From CADCVW01 sp035644935 (lineage in GTDB: Bacteria; Pseudomonadota; Alphaproteobacteria; Sphingomonadales; Sphingomonadaceae), in contig DASQNO010000080.1 of NCBI GenBank assembly GCA_035644935.1, forward strand, positions 1 through 47,601: a stretch of DNA of 47,601 bases, given 5' to 3'. The position numbers were made by a program, and so were the translations under genes. Of this stretch, positions 9,778 to 18,324 are shown in pieces. Position 1 is the stretch's first letter, and each line of letters opens with the position of its first letter. Below the pieces are notes generated by a model. That model made no database searches. It was not told where the DNA came from and was given only the letters and a program-made list of their open reading frames with translations.

Positions 9778-10050
9778 TCAGCCGCGCGAGGCCATGCGCA
9801 CGGGCTTGGCGCGCGGCGTCGCGGGCTTGCGCTCGTCGCGGTTCAGCGAAGCGGGCACCGTGGTGCCCTCGACGCGGCACTCGGCCACCACGACCGGGTA
9901 CATGACGTCGGCACGGGCCAGTGCCGCGTCCTGCGCGGCGACGCAGGCACTGACGCTTTCGTAGCGGACGGGCAGCACCGACACGGGCTCGCACGCGGTG
10001 CCGGCATCGCCGCACCCCAGTATCGCCATCAAGATCGTTGCCGCCGCCAT
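9778..10050 (-). CDS. Small exported cysteine-containing protein of unknown function
   Basis: About 90 residues. ATG 10050 gives a short hydrophobic N-terminus (AAATILMAILGCGDAGTACEP) that could be a signal peptide or a weak lipobox at ILGC. The mature part has further cysteines (SACVAAQD and VVVAECRVEG), so one or two disulfides are possible, and a basic Pro/Ala/Lys tail. The frame remains open upstream to 10191 but without similarity or a good ribosome-binding site. It is divergent from the Atm1-like exporter. I do not recognise a family. Confidence 0.5.
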   Translation of the reverse strand: MAAATILMAILGCGDAGTACEPVSVLPVRYESVSACVAAQDAALARADVMYPVVVAECRVEGTTVPASLNRDERKPATPRAKPVRMASRG

Positions 10051-10150
10051 CTTAAAATATCCCGTTCTTTCATGAGCATAAAGAGTCCTGATTGATGTAG
10101 GTTCCATCCATTGCGTTGCCTCCGCGCGCCGACACCCTATTTTCCTGGGG

Positions 10151-11968
10151 ATGCAGCCGGGGACGCAGACTGACGGGGAGCGGCCCGACACCGGCTTCGC
10201 GCCGCTGCGCCGCTTCCTCCCCTATCTCTGGCCAGCGGGCGAACCGGCGCTCAAGGCGCGGGTCGTCGGCGCCATGGTGCTGGTGCTGATCGCCAAGGCG
10301 ATTACGCTCAGCCAAGGCTTCGTCTACAAGGCGGCGATCGACCGCATGGCGGGCGGGCTCGACGAGGCCGCGGGCCTCGTGATCGCGCTGGTCGTCGCCT
10401 ATGCCGGCGCGCGCTTTGCCGGCGTGTTCTTCGACAATGTCCGCAACGCGATCTTCGAGCGTGTCGGGCAGGACGCGGCGCGGCGGCTGGCCGAACATGT
10501 CTTCCGGCACGTCCACGAACTGTCGCTGCGCTTTCACCTGGAGCGCCGCACCGGATCGCTGACCAAGATCGTCGAGCGCGGCACCAAGAGCATCGACATG
10601 ATGCTCTATTTCCTGCTGTTCAACGTCGCGCCGACGATCGTCGAGCTGGCCGTCATCTGCGTCATCTTCGGCGTGAAGTTCGGCTCGGGCCTCGTCGTCG
10701 CGACCTTGGTCATGGTGGTCGTCTACATCGCCTACACGCGCGCGGTGACCGAGTGGCGGACCAAGCTGCGGCGCGAGATGAACGACATCGACAACAACGC
10801 CATCGCGCGCGCCGTCGACTCGCTGCTGAATTACGAAACCGTCAAATATTTCACTGCCGAGGATCGCGAGGCGCAGCGCTACGGCTCGGCGATGCGCGCC
10901 TATGCCGACAGCGCGGTCAAGAACGAGACCTCGCTCGCCTGGCTAAACGTCGGCCAAGCGCTGATCACCAACGTCATGATGGCGGGCGCGATGGGCTACA
11001 CCGTGTGGGGCTGGAGCCGTGGGCAGTTCACCACCGGCGACGTCGTGCTGGTCAACACGCTGCTGGCGCAGCTCTTCCGCCCGCTGGATATGCTCGGCTT
11101 CGTTTACCGCAACATCCGCCAGGGCCTGATCGACATGGAGCAGATGTTCGGGATCATCGACACGCCGGCGGAGGTCGCGGACAAGCCCGGCGCGCCCGAC
11201 CTCCAGGTGCGCGGCGGCCATGTCCGGTTCGAGAACGTCTCCTTCTCCTACGATCCCGAACGCGCGATCCTGCACGGAGTCGACATCGACGTGCCGCCCG
11301 GCAAGACGGTGGCGATCGTCGGCCCGTCCGGCGCGGGCAAGTCGACGCTGTCGCGGCTGCTGTTCCGCTTTTACGAGGCGACGGCTGGCCGCATCACCAT
11401 CGACGGGCAGGACATCACCGAAGTGACGCAGGCGAGCCTGCGCGCGGCGATCGGCATCGTTCCGCAGGACAGCGTGCTGTTCAACGACACGGTGGGGTAC
11501 AATATCGGCTACGGCCGCGGCGGCGCGTCGCAGGCGGAAATCGAGGCGGCAGCCGAGGGCGCCGCGATCCACGACTTCATCGAAAGCCTGCCCGACGGCT
11601 ACGAAGCCAAGGTCGGCGAACGGGGCCTCAAGCTGTCGGGCGGCGAGAAGCAGCGCGTCGCGATCGCGCGCACGCTGCTCAAGAACCCCCCCATTCTGAT
11701 CCTGGACGAGGCGACCAGTGCGCTGGACAGCCGCACGGAGGCCGCGATCCAGACGACGCTCGGCGCCATCGCCCGCCGCCAGACGACGCTCGTCATCGCG
11801 CATCGCTTGTCGACGGTGGTCGACGCCGACGAGATCGTGGTGCTGGACAGCGGCCGCGTCCGCGAACGCGGCACGCATGCGGCGCTGCTCGAACGGCGCG
11901 GCCTGTACGCGGAGATGTGGTCGCGCCAGCAGAGCGAGCAGGAACTGGAGGAGATCGCGGCGGAGTGA
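10151..11968 (+). CDS. Atm1/ABCB7-type ABC exporter (fused membrane and ATPase domains)
   Basis: The 605-residue half-transporter has an N-terminal six-helix exporter domain (about residues 35-345) and a C-terminal ATPase with Walker A GPSGAGKST (G391-T399), signature LSGGEKQR from L495, Walker B LILDEATSALD and the H-loop IAHRLST. The opening GFAPLRRFLPYLWP and the body are like Atm1-type proteins, whose Novosphingobium member exports glutathione conjugates of heavy metals; the mitochondrial relatives export a sulfur compound needed for cytosolic Fe-S assembly. The protein should act as a homodimer in the inner membrane. No metal regulator is adjacent, but it is divergent from a small exported protein and lies between two Crp-like regulators. 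Confidence 0.93.
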   Translation: MQPGTQTDGERPDTGFAPLRRFLPYLWPAGEPALKARVVGAMVLVLIAKAITLSQGFVYKAAIDRMAGGLDEAAGLVIALVVAYAGARFAGVFFDNVRNAIFERVGQDAARRLAEHVFRHVHELSLRFHLERRTGSLTKIVERGTKSIDMMLYFLLFNVAPTIVELAVICVIFGVKFGSGLVVATLVMVVVYIAYTRAVTEWRTKLRREMNDIDNNAIARAVDSLLNYETVKYFTAEDREAQRYGSAMRAYADSAVKNETSLAWLNVGQALITNVMMAGAMGYTVWGWSRGQFTTGDVVLVNTLLAQLFRPLDMLGFVYRNIRQGLIDMEQMFGIIDTPAEVADKPGAPDLQVRGGHVRFENVSFSYDPERAILHGVDIDVPPGKTVAIVGPSGAGKSTLSRLLFRFYEATAGRITIDGQDITEVTQASLRAAIGIVPQDSVLFNDTVGYNIGYGRGGASQAEIEAAAEGAAIHDFIESLPDGYEAKVGERGLKLSGGEKQRVAIARTLLKNPPILILDEATSALDSRTEAAIQTTLGAIARRQTTLVIAHRLSTVVDADEIVVLDSGRVRERGTHAALLERRGLYAEMWSRQQSEQELEEIAAE

Positions 11969-12055
11969 AGCCGGTGGTGGCTCGGCGTGAGCGTGGGCGG
12001 ATGCTCCCGAGCGCCGTTTCGCCGGATCAGGCGGGAAGCTCCGGTACCGTTTCGA

Positions 12056-12292
12056 CTATCTGAGCTGCGCAAGCGCCTCGGCAAAAGGCACGATCACCGC
12101 TGGAATGGGCGCGTAGCCCTCGACCACCTCCACATGTGCGCCAGGCGTCGCTTGGCCTGGACCGATGGCGAGCCATTCCCGCACGCTATTCGCAGCTTCG
12201 TGCTGTGCCGACGCGAGATCAGGGAGGTCGAGGCCCTGAAGGTCCAGCGCTTCCCCGCGATCGTCATGGATATGGAAGAAGTAGTGAGGCAC
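12056..12292 (-). CDS. DUF6894-type small protein (copy A)
   Basis: About 78 residues. GTG 12292 is chosen because it gives the start PHYFFHIHDDRGEALDLQG, which lines up with MALYFFHLCNGTDLLLDPEG of the next gene and gives nearly the same length; an ATG at 12340 would add 16 unrelated residues. The family pattern is YFFH, a D..G loop, then DLASAQHEAANSVREWL. DUF6894 proteins are short, alphaproteobacterial and of unknown function. It lies 74 bases downstream of copy B on the same strand. Confidence 0.7.
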   Translation of the reverse strand: MPHYFFHIHDDRGEALDLQGLDLPDLASAQHEAANSVREWLAIGPGQATPGAHVEVVEGYAPIPAVIVPFAEALAQLR

Positions 12293-12366
12293 GCCCCCAT
12301 ATGGGACATATGATAAGCGCGCGTATCTAACCTCAATCAAACAGCCAAGATTTTCATCGGCTTAGT

Positions 12367-12606
12367 TCAACGCGTGATCGTCACCGCGTCTTCGAAAGCT
12401 ATCTTGTGCACGAGCACCCCGGCTGCATCCTGCACTTCGATGCGATATTCCAGCCGGATGCGCCCGCTGCTCGCGTCGTCGCTGATGATCGAGCGGGCGT
12501 CTCTCAAGGCAGCGGCCTGCACGGCGGCGAGTCCGTCGACCGCGCGTCCCTCGGGATCGAGGAGAAGATCGGTACCGTTGCAGAGGTGGAAGAAGTAGAG
12601 GGCCAT
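12367..12606 (-). CDS. DUF6894-type small protein (copy B)
   Basis: 79 residues, beginning MALYFFHLCNGTDLLLDPEG and continuing with GLAAVQAAALRDARSIISDD and a C-terminal strand pair (LEYRIEVQDAAG, KIAFEDAVTI). It is a diverged paralogue of copy A. The function is unknown. A ribosome-binding site GGGAGCACCCC precedes the ATG. It is divergent from the Crp-like gene at 12845, and the 238-base gap between them contains an AT-rich inverted repeat. Confidence 0.72.
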   Translation of the reverse strand: MALYFFHLCNGTDLLLDPEGRAVDGLAAVQAAALRDARSIISDDASSGRIRLEYRIEVQDAAGVLVHKIAFEDAVTITR

Positions 12607-12708
12607 GGGGTGCTCCCGTGTCGAGGTCGGGAGCGCGATGGTCTCTCAGCCGCGCAAGTTCAGTCCCTGCGCGATACGGAAGCCTTAACAGCTTGGCTCG
12701 GTTAAATC

Positions 12709-12735
12709 TATGATAGTGTTGAGATATTTATCATA
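12709..12735. promoter_or_regulatory. AT-rich inverted repeat between divergent genes, possible operator
   Basis: Perfect 7-base arms TATGATA (12709-12715) and TATCATA (12729-12735) flank 13 bases. The spot is unusually AT-rich for this chromosome and lies in the gap between DUF6894 copy B and a Crp/Fnr-type gene. Crp/Fnr boxes are usually TTGAT/TGTGA half sites with shorter spacing, so this is not a standard box; autoregulation is possible but unproven. Confidence 0.35.
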
Positions 12736-12844
12736 AGATGGGACACGAGGCGAAGCTTATGCTAAGCCACCGGCATCGCCCCTATGCTATCAGGGCTTCG
12801 GCGACTGAGAGATGCGTGAGCTCCCGCCCCCTTCCAGCGGGATC

Positions 12845-13600
12845 ATGATGCAGACCACACAGCACCCCCTCCAATTGCTCGTACGCAAGCTCGAACTCAG
12901 CTCCTTCCTGGATGAGGAGGCTCGGGCCGCGATCCTGGCGCTTCCGTTCACGCTGCGTACGCTTGAGCCGTCCACCTACGTCCTGCGCGAGGGCGACGAG
13001 CCGGCTGCGTGCGCGGTGCTCGTGTCCGGTTTCGCTTACCGCCAGAAGACCACCTATGTCGGCGCCCGCCAGATCGTCTCGCTTCATATTCCCGGCGAGG
13101 CGCTGGACTTCCAGAACCTCTACCTCGACGTCGCCGACCATAGCGTCCAGATGCTGACGCGCGGCGAAATCGCCCAGATCAAGCGCGCCGAGATGCAGGC
13201 GCTGATCGAGCAGAACGTTCACGTGGCGCGCGCCGTCCTGGTGCACATGCTGATCGAGGCGTCGATCTTCCGCGAATGGATCCTCAACGTCGGCCGTCGC
13301 GACGCGCAGACCGGCCTGGCGCACTTCCTGTGCGAGTTCGGCGTCCGGATGGACGCAATGGGGCTTGCAACCGAATACGGATACACGCTGCCGATGACGC
13401 AGGAGCAGTTGGGCGACACGCTTGGACTGACCCCCGTTCACGTCAACCGCACGCTCAAGACCCTGGAGGCGCGCGGCCTTATCAAGCGCAACGGACGCGA
13501 CGTCAGTTTTCCGGAATGGCAGGTCATGCGCGGAGCTTCGGACTTCAACCAGCGCTACCTGCACCTGGAACCGCAACAGGCGACTCGCCCGAGGGCCTGA
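12845..13600 (+). CDS. Crp/Fnr-family transcription regulator (second copy)
   Basis: About 251 residues. It has an N-terminal barrel (FTLRTLEPSTYVLREGDEPAACAVLVSGFAYRQK, then IVSLHIPGEALDFQNLYLD), a dimer helix with ILNVGRRDAQTGLAHFLCEFGVRMDAMG, and a winged helix MTQEQLGDTLGLTPVHVNRTLKTLEARGLI. The recognition helix region is nearly the same as in the copy at 8973-9698 (HVNRTLK in both). Start choice is uncertain: ATG 12845 or 12848 fits the usual MMQ..HPLQLLVRKLE opening, while ATG 12812 would add 11 residues. No Fe-S cysteines are visible at the N-terminus. Confidence 0.88.
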   Translation: MMQTTQHPLQLLVRKLELSSFLDEEARAAILALPFTLRTLEPSTYVLREGDEPAACAVLVSGFAYRQKTTYVGARQIVSLHIPGEALDFQNLYLDVADHSVQMLTRGEIAQIKRAEMQALIEQNVHVARAVLVHMLIEASIFREWILNVGRRDAQTGLAHFLCEFGVRMDAMGLATEYGYTLPMTQEQLGDTLGLTPVHVNRTLKTLEARGLIKRNGRDVSFPEWQVMRGASDFNQRYLHLEPQQATRPRA

Positions 13601-13657
13601 GGCTGGGCCGCGCCGCGGGACGGTTGATCCTCGCACCGCTTGCCCCATAGGTGGCCC

Positions 13658-15427
13658 GTGCCCGACCCTCGCCAGATCCTTCGCGAAACCTTTGGTTTCC
13701 CCGCGTTCCGCGGCGTCCAGGAATCCGTCATCGACCGCGTCATGGCGGGCCGGCACAGCCTCGCCGTCATGCCCACCGGCGCGGGCAAGTCTCTGTGCTA
13801 CCAGATCCCGGCGCTGGCGCGGCCGGGCACCGGGCTGGTCATTTCGCCGCTGATCGCGCTGATGCACGATCAGGTGCGCAGCGCCGCCGCCGCGGGCCTG
13901 CGCGCCGCGGCGCTGACGTCCGCCGACGACAACCGCGCGGAAACCGCGGCGCGGTTTCGCGCCGGCGAGCTCGACCTGCTCTACGTCGCCCCCGAACGCG
14001 CCACCACCGAAGGGTTTCGCGACCTCATCCGTTCGACCCCGCTGTCGCTGATCGCGATCGACGAGGCGCACTGCGTATCGGAATGGGGCCATGACTTCAG
14101 GCCCGACTACCGCCTGCTGCGCCCGCTGCTCGACAGCATGGGCCACGTGCCGCGCCTGGCGCTGACCGCCACCGCCGACGCGCGCACGCGCGGCGATATC
14201 CTGCAGCAATTGGGAATACCTGTGGACGGGCTGATCCTCGCCGGGTTCGACCGCCCCAATATCCGCTATTCCGCGTCCCCGCGCGAGGGCACCGGCCGCC
14301 AGATCGCCGATCTCCTCGCCGCCTCTCCCGGCCCGGCGATCGTCTATGCGCAGACCAGGCGCGATACGGAGAAGTTCGCGACGATGCTGACCGCGAGCGG
14401 CCGCACCGTCCGCGCCTACCATGCGGGGCTCGACGCCTCCGTCCGCGCCGCCAATCAAAACAGCTTCGTACGATCCGAGGACATGGTGATGGTCGCCACC
14501 GTCGCGTTCGGCATGGGGATCGACAAGCCCGACGTCCGGCTGGTTGTCCACGCCGGCATCCCCAAGTCCATCGAGGCCTATTACCAGGAAACCGGCCGCG
14601 CGGGCCGCGACGGCGATCCGGCGGCGGCGCATCTGTTCTGGGGCGCCGAGGATTTCTCGCGTGCGCGCCAGCGGACGGAGCGCGAGACTCCGCCCGAGCG
14701 CCGCCCGGAGGAACGCGCGCGATTAAACGCGCTCGGCGCCTTTTGCGAGGCGCCGGGCTGCCGCCGAGCGATATTGCTGCGCCATTTCGGCGAAAACCCG
14801 CCCGAAACATGCGGGAATTGCGACAATTGCCTGTCCCCGCCCACTGCGGTCGACGCCAGCGCCGTCGCGCAGAAGCTATTATCGGCGGTCTACCGCACCG
14901 GCCAGCGCTTCGGCCTCGGCCATGTCGGCGACGTCCTCGCCGGCAAGACCAGCGAGCGCATCGCCGCGCTGGGCCACGACCGCCTCTCCGTTTTCGGCAT
15001 CCTGTCCGCCGGGGAAACCCCCCTCCTCCGCCCTGCGGCGCGCGCCTTGCAGGTCCGCGAAGCGCTCGTCGCCGACGACCATGGCGGCCTTGCGCTCGGC
15101 CCCAACGCCCGCCCGCTGCTTAAGGGAGAGGCACAGCTGTCACTCGTCCTACCGCCCCTACGCAAACGCCGCCAACGTGGCGGCGCGACCGAGCACGACC
15201 ACGAGCCACTATTCGAGGCGCTGCGCGCCACCCGGCGCGAATTGGCGTCCGAAGCCGGGGTGCCGCCTTACGTCATCTTCCACGACGCCGTTCTGCGCGA
15301 TATCGCCGCGCAACGCCCGCTGACCCACGCCGCGCTGGCGAATATTTCCGGAGTCGGCACGGCCAAGCTCGACCGCTACGGACGGGCCTTCCTCCAGACA
15401 ATCGAGGCGCATCTTGCGACGGCTTGA
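13658..15427 (+). CDS. recQ: ATP-dependent DNA helicase RecQ
   Basis: RecQ unwinds DNA 3' to 5' during repair and fork restart. The 589-residue protein shows Walker A PTGAGKS with K44, the DEAH box D135-E-A-H138, QTRRDTEKFA and the motif VI region QETGRAGRDG. It also has the RecQ zinc-binding cysteines (FCEAPGCRRAIL and TCGNCDNC) and a C-terminal HRDC domain (FEALRATRRELASEAGVPPYVIFHD, ending GVGTAKLDRYG). GTG 13658 has AGGTGG close upstream; TTG 13640 is an alternative. Its last codons overlap the start of the next gene. Confidence 0.95.
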   Translation: MPDPRQILRETFGFPAFRGVQESVIDRVMAGRHSLAVMPTGAGKSLCYQIPALARPGTGLVISPLIALMHDQVRSAAAAGLRAAALTSADDNRAETAARFRAGELDLLYVAPERATTEGFRDLIRSTPLSLIAIDEAHCVSEWGHDFRPDYRLLRPLLDSMGHVPRLALTATADARTRGDILQQLGIPVDGLILAGFDRPNIRYSASPREGTGRQIADLLAASPGPAIVYAQTRRDTEKFATMLTASGRTVRAYHAGLDASVRAANQNSFVRSEDMVMVATVAFGMGIDKPDVRLVVHAGIPKSIEAYYQETGRAGRDGDPAAAHLFWGAEDFSRARQRTERETPPERRPEERARLNALGAFCEAPGCRRAILLRHFGENPPETCGNCDNCLSPPTAVDASAVAQKLLSAVYRTGQRFGLGHVGDVLAGKTSERIAALGHDRLSVFGILSAGETPLLRPAARALQVREALVADDHGGLALGPNARPLLKGEAQLSLVLPPLRKRRQRGGATEHDHEPLFEALRATRRELASEAGVPPYVIFHDAVLRDIAAQRPLTHAALANISGVGTAKLDRYGRAFLQTIEAHLATA

Positions 15428-15821
15428 CGACGATATGTGGGTGGCGGGGCAGATCATGCCTGCCGACATCGCGGACCTCGCCGCGCAAGGCGTGACGGTC
15501 ATCATCAACAACCGCCCCGACGGCGAGGAGCGGGGCCAGCCCGCAGGGGCGGACATCGCGGCCGCCGCGCAAGCCGCGGGCCTCGCCTGTGTCGCCATTC
15601 CGGTGGCGGGCGGGTTCTCCGCCCCGCAGGTGGAGGCGATGGCTGCGGCGCTCGACCGGCCCGGCCGCACGCTCGCGTTTTGCAGGTCCGGCACGCGCTC
15701 CACTCTGCTATGGGCGCTGGCGCGCGTACGGCTGGGAGACAACCCGCAAGAGCTCGATGCCAAGGCCGCCGCGGCGGGCTACGATCTGACGCCGATCCGC
15801 GCCTATCTGCAAAGCCATTAG
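15414..15821 (+). CDS. TIGR01244/DUF442-type phosphatase-like or sulfurtransferase-like protein
   Basis: The 135-residue protein has the layout of the TIGR01244 family: an N-terminal VAGQIMPADIADLAAQGVTVIINNRPDGEE, the middle IPVAGGFSAPQVEAMAAAL, and a P-loop with the catalytic cysteine in FCRSGTRSTLLWAL. The fold is that of cysteine phosphatases; in other bacteria the domain is fused to a metallo-beta-lactamase-like persulfide dioxygenase, and a sulfur-transfer role is proposed. It starts at TTG 15414 inside the recQ end (14-base overlap); ATG 15435 is the other option. Its stop overlaps that of the convergent DUF2007 gene. Confidence 0.8.
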   Translation: MRRLDDDMWVAGQIMPADIADLAAQGVTVIINNRPDGEERGQPAGADIAAAAQAAGLACVAIPVAGGFSAPQVEAMAAALDRPGRTLAFCRSGTRSTLLWALARVRLGDNPQELDAKAAAAGYDLTPIRAYLQSH

Positions 15822-16033
15822 ACGTCTGCGATATCGGCCAGCACGGCCCGCGCTTCCTCCAGATCCTCGTCGAGCACCATCAGCCGCACGGGAATGAACA
15901 GCCCCACCGCCTCCACGGCGGAAAAGCCGCTGTCGAACAGCACGCAATGCAGGCCTTCCGACTCCAGCCGGCCGCGCGCGACGCCCGCGTCCAGGCTGTT
16001 GCCGAACCGCGCGACCTCGACCAGCGCGCTCAT
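15818..16033 (-). CDS. DUF2007-type putative signal-transducing protein
   Basis: 71 residues: SALVEVARFGNSLDAGVARGRLESEGLHCVLFDSGF, then VRLMVLDEDLEEARAVLADI. This is the DUF2007 pattern, a ferredoxin-like small domain sometimes seen as a PII-like regulator and of unknown function. ATG 16033 overlaps the stop of the DUF2784 gene as ATGA, so translation is coupled. Confidence 0.82.
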   Translation of the reverse strand: MSALVEVARFGNSLDAGVARGRLESEGLHCVLFDSGFSAVEAVGLFIPVRLMVLDEDLEEARAVLADIADV

Positions 16034-16410
16034 GCCGCAGCCCGCTTTGCTTGGCGGCGAGCGTGGAGCCAACGCCCGTAGAAGACGAGGTTCGCCGTCA
16101 CGAGCACCGCGCCGTAGGCAAGCTGCGTGCCGCGCGTCAGGCCTTCGGGGTAGATGATGGGCGTTACATAGTGGTCGATGAACCCGCCGGAGTAGCCGCC
16201 CTTCCCCGCCGAGGCCCTGAAGCCGTTCTCAATGGGCGTCAGCGGGCAGATGTTGCCGGTCGCGGCGATCCAGCCACCCCAGGCGAGCGCGGGCGCGTGC
16301 AGCCAGACCAGACGGGGGTATCGGACCAGCAGCGCGGAACCCAGCAGCGCCCACAGGATAAAGGCCCCGTGCAGCGCCACCACGGCGTCCGCCAGCAGCC
16401 CGTACGGCAC
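16030..16410 (-). CDS. DUF2784 family membrane protein
   Basis: 126 residues with four probable membrane helices (LLADAVVALHGAFILWALLG; LHAPALAWGGWIAATG; around YVTPIIYP; AYGAVLVTANLVFYG). Family hallmarks are NICPLTPIEN and GYSGGFIDHYVTPIIYPEGLTR. The function is unknown; it sits in the inner membrane. It ends in a 4-base overlap with the DUF2007 gene and begins 12 bases after tldD, so tldD, this gene and DUF2007 look like one minus-strand operon. Confidence 0.88.
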   Translation of the reverse strand: MPYGLLADAVVALHGAFILWALLGSALLVRYPRLVWLHAPALAWGGWIAATGNICPLTPIENGFRASAGKGGYSGGFIDHYVTPIIYPEGLTRGTQLAYGAVLVTANLVFYGRWLHARRQAKRAAA

Positions 16411-16422
16411 TAGGCGGCGGCC

Positions 16423-17853
16423 CTAGGCAGCGGTGCCGCCCACCGTCAGCCCATCGACCAGCAGTGTAGGCTGCCCAACGCCGGCGGGCACCGACTGCCC
16501 GCCCTTGCCGCACATGCCGACGCCTTCGTCCAGCGCCATGTCGTTGCCGATGGCGCGGACTCGGGTCAGCACGGTCGGGCCGTCGCCGATCAGCGTCGCG
16601 CCCTTGATCGGCGCGCCGACGCGGCCGTTCTCCAGCTTGTAAGCCTCGGTGCAGGAGAAGACGAACTTGCCCGACACGATGTCCACCTGCCCGCCGCCGA
16701 AGCCGCGCGCGTAGATGCCGTTGCCGGCGCGCGCGAGGATCTCGGCGGGATCGTCTTGTCCGCCGAGCATGAACGTATTGGTCATGCGCGGCATGGGCGC
16801 GTGTTCGAAGCTTTCGCGGCGACCGTTGCCGGTCGGCTCGACGCCCATCAGCCGCGCGTTCAGCCGGTCGTGGATGTAGCCGGCGAGGATGCCGTCCTCG
16901 ATCAGCACATTGCGCTGCGTCGGCGTGCCTTCGTCGTCGATGGTCAGCGACCCGCGCCGCGCATCGAGGCTGCCGTCGTCCACCACCGTCACGCCGGGGG
17001 CCGCGACGCGGTCGCCGATGCGGCCGGAGAAGGCCGACGTGCCCTTGCGGTTGAAGTCGCCTTCCAGACCGTGCCCGATCGCCTCGTGCAACAGCACGCC
17101 CGGCCAGCCCGGCCCCAGCACTACTGTCATCTCGCCCGCCGGCGCGTCCACGGCGTCGAGATTGACCAAGGCCGTGCGCAGCGCCTCATCGACCGCGCGG
17201 CTCCACGTCGCTTGCTCGAACAGGTCGTCATAGAGCCGGCGGCCGCCCAGGCCGTGATAGCCGCTTTCGCGGCGGCCGTGCTGTTCGACGACGATCTGGA
17301 CGTTGAGCCGCACCAGCGGACGAATGTCGTGCGCGACGAAGCCGTCGGGGCGAACTATCTCGACCACGCTCCAACTACCGGAAAGGCTGACCGACACCTG
17401 CACCACGCGGGGGTCGCGGGCGCGCGCGGCGGCGTCGATCTCCTGGCACAGCGCCACCTTGCGCGCGAAGGGCACGAGGCTCAGCGGATCGGCGTCGGTG
17501 TAGAGTTTCGCGTTCGTGCGGCGCGGCGGCGCAGGCCGCGTGCCCGATGACTTGTCGAGCACCTGCATCGTCTCGCCGGCGCGGCGGATCGCGGCTTCGC
17601 TGAGGTCGTTGGCATGCGCGAACGCGGTGGTCTCGCCCGAGACGCCGCGCAGTCCGAACCCCGCGCTCTGGTTGAAGTCGGCGCTCTTCAACCGGCCGTC
17701 GTCGAACGCGAAGCTCTCGGACGCGCTGTACTGGAGGTAGAGTTCGCCATCATCGCAATCCCGCAACGCCTCGGCGGTCAGACGAAGCGCCCCGTCGGGG
17801 TCGAGCTGCCCGTCGCGGTAGAGGAAGCGGCGGGGATCGGCGGTGCTGGTCAT
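16423..17853 (-). CDS. tldD: Metalloprotease TldD
   Basis: TldD is the catalytic subunit of the TldD/TldE protease that trims peptides such as microcin B17 precursors. The 476-residue product has the zinc site H256-E257-A-I-G-H261 (HExxxH), followed by GLEGDFNRKGTSAFSG, and the C-terminal Cys-containing strand KFVFSCTEAYKLENGRVG with GVGMCGKGGQSVPAGVGQPTLLVDG. Length and motifs are normal. TldE/PmbA is not next to it. Confidence 0.96.
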   Translation of the reverse strand: MTSTADPRRFLYRDGQLDPDGALRLTAEALRDCDDGELYLQYSASESFAFDDGRLKSADFNQSAGFGLRGVSGETTAFAHANDLSEAAIRRAGETMQVLDKSSGTRPAPPRRTNAKLYTDADPLSLVPFARKVALCQEIDAAARARDPRVVQVSVSLSGSWSVVEIVRPDGFVAHDIRPLVRLNVQIVVEQHGRRESGYHGLGGRRLYDDLFEQATWSRAVDEALRTALVNLDAVDAPAGEMTVVLGPGWPGVLLHEAIGHGLEGDFNRKGTSAFSGRIGDRVAAPGVTVVDDGSLDARRGSLTIDDEGTPTQRNVLIEDGILAGYIHDRLNARLMGVEPTGNGRRESFEHAPMPRMTNTFMLGGQDDPAEILARAGNGIYARGFGGGQVDIVSGKFVFSCTEAYKLENGRVGAPIKGATLIGDGPTVLTRVRAIGNDMALDEGVGMCGKGGQSVPAGVGQPTLLVDGLTVGGTAA

Positions 17854-17882
17854 GGTAACGATATAAGGACGGTCACTACCAA

Positions 17883-17968
17883 CGTCATCCCGGCGCAGGC
17901 CGGGATCTCAGCGAGTCCTGATACCGCACGTTTCACCCGCCGAGATCCCAGCATGCGCTGGGATGACG
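17883..17968. repeat. Inverted pair of about 31-base palindromic repeats
   Basis: A left copy (17883-17913, starting CGTCATCCCGGCGCAGGCCG) and a right copy (17938-17968) are reverse complements with only a few mismatches. Each copy can also fold by itself around CCCGGC..GCCGGG or CCCAGC..GCTGGG. They fill the gap between tldD and the zinc-finger gene. This resembles the GTCATCCCGGC palindromic elements common between genes in alphaproteobacteria and, paired head to head, a BIME-like mosaic. Confidence 0.75.
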
Positions 17969-17977
17969 AGGAGAGCC

Positions 17978-18220
17978 CTACGCGTGGTCGGGCGCGCCCT
18001 GCCCGCCGCGGGGTCCGTGCGCTTCCGCGCCGCCCGGCCGGTCGGCGACGCCGCCGCGCAGCACGAAGCGGCGGTCGCAATAACCGCATTCGCCGTAGCC
18101 GATGCCGTCGTCGATCTGGATATACTGGCGCGGGTGGCCGAGCGCGGCGGCGATGCCGCTGGCGCCGTCGCAGGCAACGCGGGGCTTGTCGACGAGGGTG
18201 ACTTCGGGCGGCGGAATCAT
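17978..18220 (-). CDS. zf-CHCC zinc-finger protein (NDUFS6-like)
   Basis: 80 residues. The zinc ligands C17, H29, C45 and C48 occur in the order VACDG, GHPRQYIQID, GECGYCDRRFVL, which is the zf-CHCC domain also found in the NDUFS6 subunit of mitochondrial complex I. Alphaproteobacterial homologues are small and soluble and may serve complex I, but the nuo genes are not here. ATG 18220 starts MIPPPEVTLVDKPRVAC; longer starts to 18256 add unrelated residues. It has a Gly/Ala-rich tail after residue 58. Confidence 0.88.
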   Translation of the reverse strand: MIPPPEVTLVDKPRVACDGASGIAAALGHPRQYIQIDDGIGYGECGYCDRRFVLRGGVADRPGGAEAHGPRGGQGAPDHA

Positions 18221-18324
18221 GCCGTGGGTCGTAGCGCCGCCTCGCGTGCGCAGCAACCGAGCTTGGCTCCTGGCGGTGCACCCGCCTTGCGCCGCATCGG
18301 CCAGCGTCTAAGGCTCCCCGCGCC

